Notes: generated by a model not told the origin, from the sequence alone. A stretch of DNA of 47,080 nucleotides from Phenylobacterium sp. (GCF_030681155.1 NZ_JAUXXE010000016.1:1-47080), one strand, 5' to 3'. Shown: positions 1 to 9,656, counted from the first letter of the stretch. Translations and numbers: made by a program.

Positions 1-1977
<1,977 letters not shown>

Positions 1978-2058
1978 GTTTTTCCGGAAACGCTCTCGAC
2001 CGCCGATCAGCTCAGCGGGCCTCGTCTAATGTAGTTCCGAGACTCACGGATAACACAG

Positions 2059-2073
2059 GAACATTGTGTGAAC
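2059..2073 (-). promoter_or_regulatory. LexA (SOS) box upstream of uvrA
   Basis: On the minus strand this reads GTTCACACAATGTTC, an exact match to the alphaproteobacterial LexA operator GTTC-N7-GTTC. It lies 82-96 bp upstream of the uvrA ATG and overlaps a TTGTTC element that could be the -35 region. uvrA is a classical SOS gene in this class of bacteria, so repression by LexA and induction by DNA damage is the natural reading. Confidence 0.88.
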
Positions 2074-2150
2074 AAACGAGCCGCGGTGGTTTAACGCGCC
2101 AAACTAGCGCCGCTTGCGCCAAAACATGTCAGCAGCCTGACACTGTTTGT

Positions 2151-2216
2151 CTAGTCGGGATGGCGCTCGCGAGCGCCGTCGAGCAGCAACAGGATGGCGA
2201 GGACAAAGGCGTGCAT
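2151..2216 (-). CDS. Possible 21-residue hydrophobic small protein
   Basis: In the 345-bp gap between uvrA and the enoyl-CoA hydratase gene, the minus strand has an ATG preceded by a strong Shine-Dalgarno (GAGGAG, 6 nt spacing). It encodes 21 residues beginning MHAFVLAILLLLDGARER and ending at TAG. The first two thirds is hydrophobic, the tail charged: a small membrane peptide or leader pattern. It sits upstream of the LexA box and uvrA on the same strand. No family is recognised and a chance ORF cannot be excluded. The remainder of the gap (2074-2150 and 2217-2322) shows nothing else I can name. Confidence 0.3.
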   Translation of the reverse strand: MHAFVLAILLLLDGARERHPD

Positions 2217-2322
2217 TTCCGGCTCCTCGGGAGACGGGTCAGCTTCAACCTCTCGCGCGCCGGACCGCAAACGCCTTGCGGCGGATGGCGTACAAGACGC
2301 GACGAAGCGTCCTCGCGCCGAT

Positions 2323-3126
2323 TCAGCCGTCGCGGCGTTCGTAGCGGGGCGGTCGCTTTTCAAGGAAGGCGGCGACGCCCTCGCCGAAGTCGCCGTCGAG
2401 GCTGGCGAGGATCTGGTTGCGGTCCTCCATCGCGACGGCCGCCTCCAGGCCCTGGGCGTCGATGGCATGGTTCAGCGCTTCCTTGGTCAGCCGCAGGCCC
2501 AGCGGTGTGGCGTGCAGCATATCCGCGACGAAGCCTTGCGCCTCGGCCTCCATTGCTTCGGGCGCGACCACGCGGCTGACCAGGCCAAGCTGGTAGGCGC
2601 GCTCGGCGCCGATGAAGCGTCCGGTCAGCATGTACTCAGCCGCCACCGACGAGCCGACCATCCGAGGCAGGAAGTAGCTGACGCCGATGTCGCAGGCCGA
2701 CAGGCCGATGCGAATGAAGGCGGCGTTCATGCGGGTGCGCGGGGTGGCGATCCGGACGTCGGAGGCCAATGCCAAGGCGAAGCCGCCGCCGCTGGCCGCG
2801 CCGTCGACGCAGGCGATGATCGGCTGGGGGCAACGGCGCATGGCGATGACGATCTCGCTGATCTCGCGCTGGGCGGTGAGTCCCGCCCCGACCGAGCGGC
2901 CGCCGGGCGCCTGGGTGTTACGTTCCTTCAGGTCCAGCCCGGCGCAGAAGGCGCCGCCCGCGCCCGACAGCACCACGACCCGCGCATCGCGCCGCCAGTA
3001 GAGGCCCACGAAGAAGTCGCGCAATTCCTCGACAAGCTTGCGGTTGAGGGCGTTCAGCCGCTCGGGCCGGTTCATGGTGGCCCAGATGACGTCGCCGTCG
3101 GCGCGCAGATCGAGATGCTCGTACAT
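2323..3126 (-). CDS. Enoyl-CoA hydratase/isomerase (crotonase) family protein
   Basis: Crotonase-fold enzyme acting on acyl-CoA thioesters, probably hydrating or isomerising an enoyl-CoA in beta-oxidation or a related route in the cytoplasm. The 267-residue length is normal for the family. Visible motifs are the N-terminal NRPERLNALN stretch, the oxyanion-hole segment GAGGAFCAGLDLKE near residue 60, and the CVDGAASGGGFALALASD block near 110, followed by the YMLTGRFIGAERAYQLGLVSRVV segment typical of the fold. The ATG at 3126 is preferred over an in-frame GTG at 3138 because GGAG lies 6-7 nt before it. The catalytic acidic residues do not settle the exact substrate. It is followed by uvrA on the same strand after a 345-bp gap, so it is probably a separate unit. 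Confidence 0.9.
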   Translation of the reverse strand: MYEHLDLRADGDVIWATMNRPERLNALNRKLVEELRDFFVGLYWRRDARVVVLSGAGGAFCAGLDLKERNTQAPGGRSVGAGLTAQREISEIVIAMRRCPQPIIACVDGAASGGGFALALASDVRIATPRTRMNAAFIRIGLSACDIGVSYFLPRMVGSSVAAEYMLTGRFIGAERAYQLGLVSRVVAPEAMEAEAQGFVADMLHATPLGLRLTKEALNHAIDAQGLEAAVAMEDRNQILASLDGDFGEGVAAFLEKRPPRYERRDG

Positions 3127-3198
3127 GTCAGGCTCCACGGGTTCTCCGCAGAGCCTGCGCCCGCCGCCGCCACGTCAGGCAAGCGGCGGGAGTAGCGG

Positions 3199-4419
3199 CT
3201 ATTTCGCCTTCAGTTCATCGGCCTGTTTCAGCACCCGCAAAGCGTTGCCGCCCCAGAACTTGGCCAGGTCTTCCTTGCTGAAGCCGGCGGCGATCAGCCG
3301 TTCGGTCAGGGCGGGGAAGTAGGTGATGTCCTCAAACCCGGCGATGCCGCCGCCGCCGTCGAAGTCTCCGGAGATGCCGATGTGATCCTTACCGGCCACC
3401 TCGGCGGCGTGCAGGATATGGCGCATCAGGTCGTCCATATCGGCGCGCGTGGGCGGGTATTGGGCGTCGATCGCCTGCCGGGCCTTGCGATAGGCCTCGC
3501 GCTTCTCGGGCGCGACGTCGCGCGGCGATCCGTAGGTCTTGGTGAGCTCGACGAGAGCAGCCTTGCGGGCCGGATTATCCGTGATGTCCTTCATGTAGTT
3601 GGAGAAGGCGTTGATCTGGACCACGCCGCCCTTAGCCGCCAGCTTGCGCAACAGGTCGTCCGAGACGTTGCGCGGGTGGTTGTAGATGGCTCGCACGCCC
3701 GAGTGGGAGAGGATGATGGGGGCTTTGGACAGGTCCAGCATCTGGTCCAGCACCTGATCGGAGGCGTGGCTGGCGTCGAGCAGGATGCCCAGGCGGTTGG
3801 CCTCGGTCACGAACTGTTTGCCGCTGGCGCTCAGACCCCCGTGGATCGGGCCCTTCGGATCGGTGGCCGAGTCGGCCAAGTCGTTGTTGGCGAAGTGGAC
3901 CGGGCTCATCATCCGCACGCCCATGTCGTAAAAGGTCTGCATCAGGCTGAGGTCGCCGGCCACAGGCTGGCCGTTCTCCATGCTGATATAGACGAACCGC
4001 TTGCCGGCCTTGGAGATCGCCTGCGCATCCTCGGCCGTTGTCGCCAGGGCGAAGACGTCGCTGTTTTTGGCGACCATCTCGTGGATGACGACCCCGCGCA
4101 TGATCGCCTGGTCGCGGGCGGCGTCGTTGCCGGCCTTGGTGTTGGGCCCCTGAGGCGTGAAGATCGCGAAGAAGCCGCCATCGACCCCGCCCTCGACCAT
4201 GCGCGGATAGTCGACCTGGCTGCCGTCGGCGACGTTGTTGCGCTTGCGGATGTCGAAGCCGCCTACCGCCTGGTTGGCCGGGGTGTCGAAGTGGGTGTCG
4301 AGCACGATCAGGTTCTCGTGCAGGATTTTTGTCGCAGGTTTCACCTGGGGCGGAGTTTGCGCACAGACCGGCGCCGCGCTCGCCAACAGGACCGCGAGCG
4401 GAAGACCAAACTTGAACAC
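3199..4419 (-). CDS. Secreted membrane dipeptidase, peptidase M19 family
   Basis: Zinc dipeptidase of the renal dipeptidase family, expected to hydrolyse dipeptides, including D-amino-acid-containing or dehydro-peptides, in the periplasm. Residues 1-20 form a Sec signal peptide (MFKFGLPLAVLLASAAPVCA, cleavage after CA-Q). Metal-ligand motifs are visible in the usual order: THFDTP near the N-terminus, SMENGQP (bridging Glu), DASHASD and LSHSGVRAI (two His), and GISGDFDGG (Asp). The 406-residue length fits. The start is a GTG at 4419 preceded by GGGGAGAGG. It is followed by the crotonase gene 72 bp downstream, with no clear functional link. Confidence 0.92.
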   Translation of the reverse strand: MFKFGLPLAVLLASAAPVCAQTPPQVKPATKILHENLIVLDTHFDTPANQAVGGFDIRKRNNVADGSQVDYPRMVEGGVDGGFFAIFTPQGPNTKAGNDAARDQAIMRGVVIHEMVAKNSDVFALATTAEDAQAISKAGKRFVYISMENGQPVAGDLSLMQTFYDMGVRMMSPVHFANNDLADSATDPKGPIHGGLSASGKQFVTEANRLGILLDASHASDQVLDQMLDLSKAPIILSHSGVRAIYNHPRNVSDDLLRKLAAKGGVVQINAFSNYMKDITDNPARKAALVELTKTYGSPRDVAPEKREAYRKARQAIDAQYPPTRADMDDLMRHILHAAEVAGKDHIGISGDFDGGGGIAGFEDITYFPALTERLIAAGFSKEDLAKFWGGNALRVLKQADELKAK

Positions 4420-4480
4420 GATACGCCTCTCCCCGAAATGACCCGCGAACCTTCAGCATTCCGGGGAGGCGGCGCAAGCC

Positions 4481-4951
4481 TCAGTTGCGGTCGATCCGCG
4501 CCGCGAAGCATCCACGGCCTGCATTGTGGGCATGGATGTAGCTGACCTGCGGATCGGCGAGCATTCGTTCGATCGCAAGCGTCAGACCGGCGCCCGGCGC
4601 GATCTCCGCCGCAGTCATCATCCCGGCGCAATCGAAGGCGCGCAGCGAGATATGCGGGCGAGCGCTCAGGCATCCCGGGATTTCATTGACGGCGCGGCGG
4701 GTCTGCGTCGCGGCCTCACTGACATAGATGGCGTGACGCGAGCGATAGGGCGTGTCGGCGGCTTGATGCTCATAGTTCAGCAGCAGGAGCGTCTGGCCGA
4801 TGGCTGCGTCCTCAAGGGTGACTCGGCACGGAAAGCCGATCGGGGTGGTGGCGATGTGTCGGAAGACGCCACGAGCGGCGAGGTCTTGTTCCGGCAAGCC
4901 GAACAATGGGCGAAACTCATCGACCGGCAGGCCGGTGATCATGAACGACAT
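4481..4951 (-). CDS. DUF1203 family protein
   Basis: A 156-residue cytoplasmic protein starting MSFMITGLPVDEFRPLFGL. The conserved run from GFPCRVTLEDA through LLLLNYEHQ and YRSRHAIYVSE marks the DUF1203 family, whose biochemical role is unknown. No signal peptide or membrane segment is visible. It starts 17 bp after the stop of the 2OG oxygenase gene on the same strand, so it is most likely the third gene of the ada operon. GGAG precedes the ATG at 4951. The operon position suggests a link to alkylation damage, but that is inference only. Confidence 0.85.
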   Translation of the reverse strand: MSFMITGLPVDEFRPLFGLPEQDLAARGVFRHIATTPIGFPCRVTLEDAAIGQTLLLLNYEHQAADTPYRSRHAIYVSEAATQTRRAVNEIPGCLSARPHISLRAFDCAGMMTAAEIAPGAGLTLAIERMLADPQVSYIHAHNAGRGCFAARIDRN

Positions 4952-4968
4952 GGCTGGCTCCGAGATGG

Positions 4969-5700
4969 CTAGAGGGCGTCGTGGAAGATGACGCCGAGGG
5001 TATGGCGACGGCCGCTGCGAAGCTGGCTGACGCCGTGGCGCATGCTGACGCGATAGCTGCCGCGGGCGCCCTGGACCGGGCGGTGATGGACGGCGAAGAC
5101 GAGAGCGTCGCCCTGGCGCAGCGGCGCGACCTCGACGCGTGACTGCATGCGCGGGCGCTGCTCGGTCAGGACGAACTCCCCGCCGGCGAAGTCGGCGCCT
5201 GGCTCGGATAACAGCACCGCCACCTGCAACGGGAAGACGTGCTCCCCATAAAGATCCTGATGCAGGCAGTTGTAGTCGCCGGGGCCGTACTGCAGCAGCA
5301 AAGGGGTCGGCCGGACCTGGCCGGCGGCGTGACAGCGCTCCAGGAACGCGGCGTGGTCGTCGGGATAGCGCGCGCCGATCCCCATGGCGGCGTTCCAGCG
5401 ATTGGCTGTCTCCACCAGTTGGGGATAGAGCGCGGCGCGCAGGCCCGCGACGATGGAGGGGAGGGGGTAGGCGAAATAGCGGTACTCGCCGCGGCCGAAC
5501 CCGTGTCGACCCATGACTACGCGGCTGCGAAAGCCAGCCTCCTCGGCGTACAGACCAGAGATAGCGGCGCATTCCTCTGGGCTCAGCAGGCGCTCGATCA
5601 TTGCGCTGCCTTGGGTGTCCAGGCCGCGGGTCACGCTGGGCCAGTCGAGGGACGCGATACGCCCCTCGATGGTGGGGGGAAGGGAGGCCAGGGCGCTCAT
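4969..5700 (-). CDS. 2OG-Fe(II) oxygenase family protein (ada operon)
   Basis: Iron(II)/2-oxoglutarate-dependent dioxygenase of 243 residues. The expected ligands are present: His147 and Asp149 in LHQDLYGEH, a distal His at 205/206 in VHHRPV, and a 2OG-binding Arg (213 or 217) after it. It is not a canonical AlkB: the AlkB nucleotide-recognition lid is not recognisable. Its ATG overlaps the ada stop codon (ATGA), which indicates translational coupling with Ada. This Ada/oxygenase pairing is the basis for proposing a role in repair of alkylated DNA or RNA; the substrate is not established by the sequence. The longer open frame upstream is just the overlap with ada. Confidence 0.86.
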   Translation of the reverse strand: MSALASLPPTIEGRIASLDWPSVTRGLDTQGSAMIERLLSPEECAAISGLYAEEAGFRSRVVMGRHGFGRGEYRYFAYPLPSIVAGLRAALYPQLVETANRWNAAMGIGARYPDDHAAFLERCHAAGQVRPTPLLLQYGPGDYNCLHQDLYGEHVFPLQVAVLLSEPGADFAGGEFVLTEQRPRMQSRVEVAPLRQGDALVFAVHHRPVQGARGSYRVSMRHGVSQLRSGRRHTLGVIFHDAL

Positions 5701-6752
5701 GCCGCGGCCTCGCGGTCCAGCAGCGCGCGCTTGCGCTCGACGCCCCAACGATAGCCGGACAGCGCGCCGTCTGTGCGGACCACGCGGTGGCAGGGGATGG
5801 CGACGGCGATGGCGTTGGCCGCGCAGGCCTGGGCCACGGCGCGAACAGCCCGCGGCGAGCCGATCTTCTCGGCAATCTGGGCGTAGCCCGCGGTTTCGCC
5901 GGCTGGGATTTCACGCAGCGCCTGCCACACTCGTTGCTGGAAGGCGGTGCCGCGTACGTCCAGCGGCAGGTCGAGGCCTAGGCCCGGCTGTTCGACAAAA
6001 CCCACCACCTTGGCGACCAGCGCTTCGAACTGCGCATCGCCGCCGATCAGTTCGGCGCGGCTGAACTGGTCCTGCAGGTCGCGCGCCAGCGCCTCTGGAT
6101 CATCGCCCAGTAGGATGGCGCAAACGCCCTTGTCGGTCGCCGCCACGAGGATCGAACCCAGCGAGCACTCGCCGATCGCGAACTTGATCACCGCCGTCTC
6201 GCCGCCGGCGCGGAACCTGGTCGGGGTCATGCCCAGCACCTGTGCCGACTGGGCATAGAAGCGGCCGCCGGAATTGAAGCCGGCGTCATAGATCGCCTCA
6301 GTCACCGTGCCGCTGGTGGTCAGCGCTTCGCGAACTCGCCCGGCGCGGTGGGCGCTCGCATAGGCCTTTGGGGTGACGCCCGCGACGGACTTGAACACCC
6401 GGTGGAAGTGAAACGGGCTGATCCCGGCCTGGGCGGCGAGCGCTTCCAGGTCGGGCGCCTCTTCGGCGGCTTCAATGGTGCGGCAAGCGTCGGCCACCAT
6501 GGCCGCTTGGCGTTCGACCATCGGCGGCTGGTCAGGCTTGCAGCGCTTGCAGGGGCGGAAACCGGCGGCCTCGGCCTCGCCGGCGGTCAGGTGAAAGGCG
6601 ACGTTCTCGCGTCGCGCCGGGCGAGCGGCGCAGGAGGGGCGGCAATAGACCCCCGTCGTGCGCACGGAATAGAAGAACTTGCCATCGGCGGCGCGGTTCT
6701 TGGCGATGACAGCGGCCCAGCGGGCGCTGTCGGTGTCGATTGCGGTTTGCAT
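5697..6752 (-). CDS. ada: Ada, bifunctional methylphosphotriester/O6-methylguanine-DNA methyltransferase and regulator
   Basis: Suicide methyltransferase and transcriptional activator of the adaptive response to alkylating agents. The 351 residues contain, in order: the zinc-binding Ada domain with Cys37, Cys41, Cys68 and Cys71 (YCRPSC and PCKRC; Cys37 corresponds to the E. coli acceptor Cys38), an AraC-type HTH (residues about 85-185), and the C-terminal methyltransferase domain with acceptor Cys321 in IPCHRVV. All key residues of the two-domain enzyme are present. It is the first gene of a three-gene operon with a 2OG oxygenase (4-bp overlap) and a DUF1203 gene. Ada normally activates its own promoter after Cys38 methylation; a GAAAGCAA sequence lies about 70 bp upstream, but I would not call it an Ada box without further data. 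Confidence 0.97.
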   Translation of the reverse strand: MQTAIDTDSARWAAVIAKNRAADGKFFYSVRTTGVYCRPSCAARPARRENVAFHLTAGEAEAAGFRPCKRCKPDQPPMVERQAAMVADACRTIEAAEEAPDLEALAAQAGISPFHFHRVFKSVAGVTPKAYASAHRAGRVREALTTSGTVTEAIYDAGFNSGGRFYAQSAQVLGMTPTRFRAGGETAVIKFAIGECSLGSILVAATDKGVCAILLGDDPEALARDLQDQFSRAELIGGDAQFEALVAKVVGFVEQPGLGLDLPLDVRGTAFQQRVWQALREIPAGETAGYAQIAEKIGSPRAVRAVAQACAANAIAVAIPCHRVVRTDGALSGYRWGVERKRALLDREAAA

Positions 6753-6938
6753 GTCGAACGCTCCATCAGTCGTCTTGAGCGATGGGATAGGCCTCTACGA
6801 CCGGTGGGAAACTCCGCCTCTTGCTTTCAAATCCGCATCCTCGCGGGGAAGTGCAAGGGCGTTGGCGGTGCGGGGTCCGATTTGCGCCAGTCTGCGGCAG
6901 GCCCTATATCGTTCTCTTCACCGAAGGAGACCGCGACC

Positions 6939-7061
6939 ATGGAAAGCGCAACGGACAGCCATTCCGTCCTGAACGCCCATGGTCCCACATGTCTTCCTTC
7001 ATCACGCTCGACGGCCTCTCCTACAAAACGCCTGAGGGCCGCGGTCTCTTCGATAATCTGA
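6939..7061 (+). CDS. Short ORF overlapping the ABC-F start (displaced N-terminus or leader peptide)
   Basis: The ATG at 6939 has the best ribosome-binding site in the region (AAGGAG, 9 nt spacing). It opens a 40-codon frame starting MESATDSHSVLNAHGP that overlaps the first 73 bases of the ABC-F gene in another frame. A -1 shift at the CCC run at 6984-6986 would continue as ...GPHMSSFITL directly into the ABC-F protein. So it is either the true N-terminus of that protein separated by a one-base deletion or programmed frameshift, or a coupled leader peptide. Residues after about 17 in its own frame look like out-of-frame translation of the ABC-F gene. Confidence 0.4.
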   Translation: MESATDSHSVLNAHGPTCLPSSRSTASPTKRLRAAVSSII

Positions 7062-8578
7062 CGCTCGCCTTCGGGGCTGAGCGCACCGGCCTCGTGGGGC
7101 GCAACGGCGTGGGCAAGACCACGCTGCTGCGCCTGATGCTGGGCGAACTTCCGCCGGCCTCCGGTACGGTGAGTGTGCGCGGCCGGATCGGGGTCTTGCG
7201 CCAGGCCCTGGCGCCGCCCGAGGGCTCTAGCCTGGCCGATGTGCTGGGCGTGGCCGAGCCGCTGGCGCGGCTTGAGCGGATCGCCGCCGGCCGAGGAGAC
7301 GAAACCGACTTCGCCGAAGCCGATTGGTCGCTAGAGGCTCGGCTTGAGGCGGCGCTGGCGCAGGCCGGCTTGGCAGGCGTCGATCTGGCGCGATCAGCGG
7401 CATCGCTCAGCGGCGGTCAGGCGACGCGCGCGGCTTTGGCCGGCGTGCTTGTGCAGGCGCCCGACATCGTCCTGCTCGATGAGCCGACCAACAATCTCGA
7501 CGTCGGCGCCCGCGCCTTGGTGGCCGATTTCCTGGCCGGCTGGAAGGGCGGGGCGGTGGTGGTCAGCCACGACCGCGCGCTGCTGCGCCGGATGGACCGC
7601 ATCGTCGAACTGAGCGGCCTGGGGGCGAAGGTCTATGGTGGCGGCTATGACCTCTACGCCGAGCGCAAGGCCGAGGAGGAGGGCGCGGCGGTCCGCGATC
7701 TGGAACAGGCCGAGCGCGCAATGGCTCGGGTCGGCCGCGAGGCCCAGGCCGCGCGCGAAAAGAAAGCCAAGCGCGACGCAGCTGGCCGGCGTTTCGCGGC
7801 CAAGGGCTCCGAACCCAAGATCCTATTGGGCGCTCAAGCCGAGCGCGCGGAAAACTCGGCGGGGCGTGAGAACATGCTGGCCGCCCGACTGCGTGATGGG
7901 GCCGCCGCCGACCTGGCGGAGGCGCAAAAGCGCGTCGAACGCCTGAGGCTGCTGGACTTTGAGCTCCCGTCGTCGAGGCTTCCGGCCGGCAAATCGGTGC
8001 TGATCTTCGATGAGGTCGGCTTCGCATATCCGGGCGCGGCGCCGATCTTTTCGGGGCTATCGTTCAGGCTCACTGGCCCTGAACGACTCGCCGTCACCGG
8101 CGCGAACGGCACGGGTAAATCCACGTTGATCCGGCTGGCCACGGGTGAACTAGCCCGTACCTCGGGCCGGGTCGAACTGGGCGCCCGCTCGGCGTTGCTG
8201 GACCAGCAGACCGCCATGCTTCGGCAGGATGAGACCCTGATCGAGGCCTTCCAGCGGCTCAACCCAAGCGCGGGGGCCAACGACGCCTATGCCGCGCTGG
8301 CCCGCTTTCTGTTCCGCAACGTGGCGGCGGAAAAGACCGTCGCCTCGCTCAGCGGCGGCGAACGGCTGCGCGCGGCCTTGGCTTGCGTGCTGATGGCCGA
8401 GCTACCGCCACAACTGCTGATCCTGGATGAGCCGACCAACCACCTCGACCTGGACTCGATCGCCGCCATCGAGGCCGCGCTTCGCGGCTATGACGGGGCG
8501 ATATTGGTCGTCAGCCACGATCCCGATTTCCTCCAGGCGATCGGGGTGGAGCGCGAGATCGAACTGGGAGCGGGATAA
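6989..8578 (+). CDS. ABC-F family ATPase (ribosome-associated, EttA/Uup type)
   Basis: Soluble tandem-ATPase ABC protein without membrane domains. ABC-F proteins act on the ribosome to resolve stalled or antibiotic-bound complexes. The 529 residues have two complete nucleotide-binding cassettes: Walker A GRNGVGKTT, signature LSGGQATRAAL and Walker B IVLLDEPTNNLD in the first; GANGTGKST, LSGGERLRAAL and LLILDEPTNHLD in the second. They are joined by a charged linker (about residues 215-320, rich in AERAMARVGREAQ-like helix). The ATG at 6989 begins MSSFITLDGLSYKTPEG but has no good Shine-Dalgarno; a strong one precedes the out-of-frame ATG at 6939. It is divergent from ada, with no evident functional link. 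Confidence 0.92.
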   Translation: MSSFITLDGLSYKTPEGRGLFDNLTLAFGAERTGLVGRNGVGKTTLLRLMLGELPPASGTVSVRGRIGVLRQALAPPEGSSLADVLGVAEPLARLERIAAGRGDETDFAEADWSLEARLEAALAQAGLAGVDLARSAASLSGGQATRAALAGVLVQAPDIVLLDEPTNNLDVGARALVADFLAGWKGGAVVVSHDRALLRRMDRIVELSGLGAKVYGGGYDLYAERKAEEEGAAVRDLEQAERAMARVGREAQAAREKKAKRDAAGRRFAAKGSEPKILLGAQAERAENSAGRENMLAARLRDGAAADLAEAQKRVERLRLLDFELPSSRLPAGKSVLIFDEVGFAYPGAAPIFSGLSFRLTGPERLAVTGANGTGKSTLIRLATGELARTSGRVELGARSALLDQQTAMLRQDETLIEAFQRLNPSAGANDAYAALARFLFRNVAAEKTVASLSGGERLRAALACVLMAELPPQLLILDEPTNHLDLDSIAAIEAALRGYDGAILVVSHDPDFLQAIGVEREIELGAG

Positions 8579-8583
8579 GGCGT

Positions 8584-8612
8584 GGCGGCCGCGGGTGTCG
8601 CCCACGGCCGCC
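8584..8612. terminator. GC-rich hairpin between convergent genes
   Basis: Perfect 8-bp inverted repeat GGCGGCCG ... CGGCCGCC with a 13-nt loop between the ends of the ABC-F gene and the convergent thioesterase gene. There is no strong T-run, so it would be a weak intrinsic terminator or a simple transcription block in both directions. Confidence 0.45.
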
Positions 8613-8618
8613 GGCGTC

Positions 8619-9044
8619 TTAGGCGGCTTTTCGCATCACCTTGAACACCCCGTTGGCTCGGGCGCAGGGCTGGCCATCGGCGGTGACGAAGGCCTGGGCG
8701 AAGGACAGCGTGCCGCCGTTCTTCACGAAGGCGGTGGTGAACTCCAGCCACTGACCGATCTGCGCCGACCCCAGAAAGTCCAGGGTCAGGTTGACCGTGA
8801 CCAGGCTCGCCTCGCCGCCGAGGCGGTGAGAGCAGGACAGCCCCATGGCGTTGTCCGCCAAGGCGCTGATCAGCCCGCCGTGGACGAAGCCGCGGCTGTT
8901 GGTGTGGGCCGCCTCGGCCACGAGACCCAGGATCACCGCCTCGTCGGTCTTGCGGCTGTAGATCGGCTCCCACGGGTCGGTCACCGGGCTTTGGCGGTAG
9001 TGCCGCTCAAAGCCCGGCGGGATGGATTGGGTCTCGTGCATCAT
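8619..9044 (-). CDS. PaaI-type hotdog thioesterase
   Basis: Acyl-CoA thioesterase of the hotdog fold, 141 residues, acting on small or aromatic acyl-CoA in the cytoplasm. The family signature is visible in NSRGFVHGGLISALADNAMG, containing the HGG turn before the central helix and its acidic residue. An ATG at 9044 with GAGG 6 nt upstream, 8 bp after the ribH stop, is preferred over the GTG at 9056 that overlaps that stop. It is the second gene of the FMN-riboswitch-led transcript, so it may be co-regulated with riboflavin supply even though no flavin function is known for this family. The exact substrate is unknown. Confidence 0.88.
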   Translation of the reverse strand: MMHETQSIPPGFERHYRQSPVTDPWEPIYSRKTDEAVILGLVAEAAHTNSRGFVHGGLISALADNAMGLSCSHRLGGEASLVTVNLTLDFLGSAQIGQWLEFTTAFVKNGGTLSFAQAFVTADGQPCARANGVFKVMRKAA

Positions 9045-9052
9045 CCCACGCC

Positions 9053-9556
9053 TCACGCCGCCGCGGCCAGCTTGGCGAGGCTGGACAGGGTCTTGGCGCA
9101 GGCCTGGGCCGCCTCCGCGCCCTTGGTCAGGAAGTGCTCGCGGAAGAAGGTCTGATGGATGTCGTGCTCGTGGAAGTGATGCGGGGTCAGCACCACGGAG
9201 AATACCGGCACTTCGGTGGTCAACTGGACCTGCATCAGGCCGGAGATCACGGTGGAGGCCACGAAGTCATGACGATAGATGCCGCCGTCGACCACCAGCC
9301 CTGCGGCGACGATGGCCGCGTAGCGACCGGTCTTGGCCAGGGTTTGGGCGTGCAGCGGGATTTCGAACGCGCCGGGGGTTTCAAAACGGTCGATGGCGCC
9401 CTCGTTGAAGCCGAGGCCGGCGATCTCGCGGATGAAACCCTGATAGGCGTTGTCGACGATTTCGCTGTGCCAGCCGGACTGGACGAACGCGATGCGCGCC
9501 AGACGGAAAGCGCCATTGGCGGTGGGGACTTCGAAGTGGGTGACAGCTTGGGTCAT
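9053..9556 (-). CDS. ribH: 6,7-dimethyl-8-ribityllumazine synthase, type II (RibH2-like)
   Basis: Catalyses the penultimate step of riboflavin synthesis, joining the ribityl-aminouracil with dihydroxybutanone phosphate. The 167 residues contain the N-terminal substrate segment FVQSGWHSEIVDNAYQGF, GAFEIPLHAQTLAKTGRYAAIVAAG, and VVDGGIYRHDFVASTVISGLMQVQ. The LTPHHFHEHDIH region is characteristic of type II (Brucella/Mesorhizobium RibH2-like) enzymes rather than the housekeeping type I. The start is the ATG at 9556, with GGGA 7 nt upstream; the frame is open further but only into the leader. No other rib gene is nearby, so this is an isolated ribH copy under an FMN riboswitch, followed by a thioesterase gene. 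Confidence 0.94.
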   Translation of the reverse strand: MTQAVTHFEVPTANGAFRLARIAFVQSGWHSEIVDNAYQGFIREIAGLGFNEGAIDRFETPGAFEIPLHAQTLAKTGRYAAIVAAGLVVDGGIYRHDFVASTVISGLMQVQLTTEVPVFSVVLTPHHFHEHDIHQTFFREHFLTKGAEAAQACAKTLSSLAKLAAAA

Positions 9557-9563
9557 GGTCAGA

Positions 9564-9596
9564 TCCCTGAGTTGGGCAAAAACCACGACTCAGGGA
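9564..9596 (-). promoter_or_regulatory. Shine-Dalgarno-sequestering hairpin (riboswitch expression platform)
   Basis: On the minus strand TCCCTGAGT and ACTCAGGGA form a perfect 9-bp stem with a 15-nt loop. The 3' arm ends 7 nt before the ribH ATG and contains its Shine-Dalgarno (AGGGA), so the stem would block translation initiation. It lies 60 nt downstream of the FMN aptamer, so it is the likely OFF structure of a translational riboswitch. A second inverted repeat between aptamer and hairpin (GGCCTG ... CAGGCC, 9608-9647) may take part in the switch. Confidence 0.75.
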
Positions 9597-9656
9597 GACG
9601 CAAGCGAAGGCCTGTGGATCTCCACGCGCGAACGCGGGGAGCAGGCCGTCACTGGC

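Noticed and set aside
2194..3195. Plus-strand 333-codon frame opposite the enoyl-CoA hydratase gene
   Set aside because: Antisense shadow; the minus-strand frame has clear crotonase motifs.
3382..4545. Plus-strand 387-codon frame opposite the M19 dipeptidase
   Set aside because: Antisense shadow; it has no recognisable domains, while the minus strand carries a signal peptide and zinc ligands.
6821..6830. Sequence TTGAAAGCAA (minus) upstream of ada as an Ada box
   Set aside because: Only a partial likeness to the E. coli AAAGCGCA element and the consensus in this lineage is not known to me; it is not listed as a feature.
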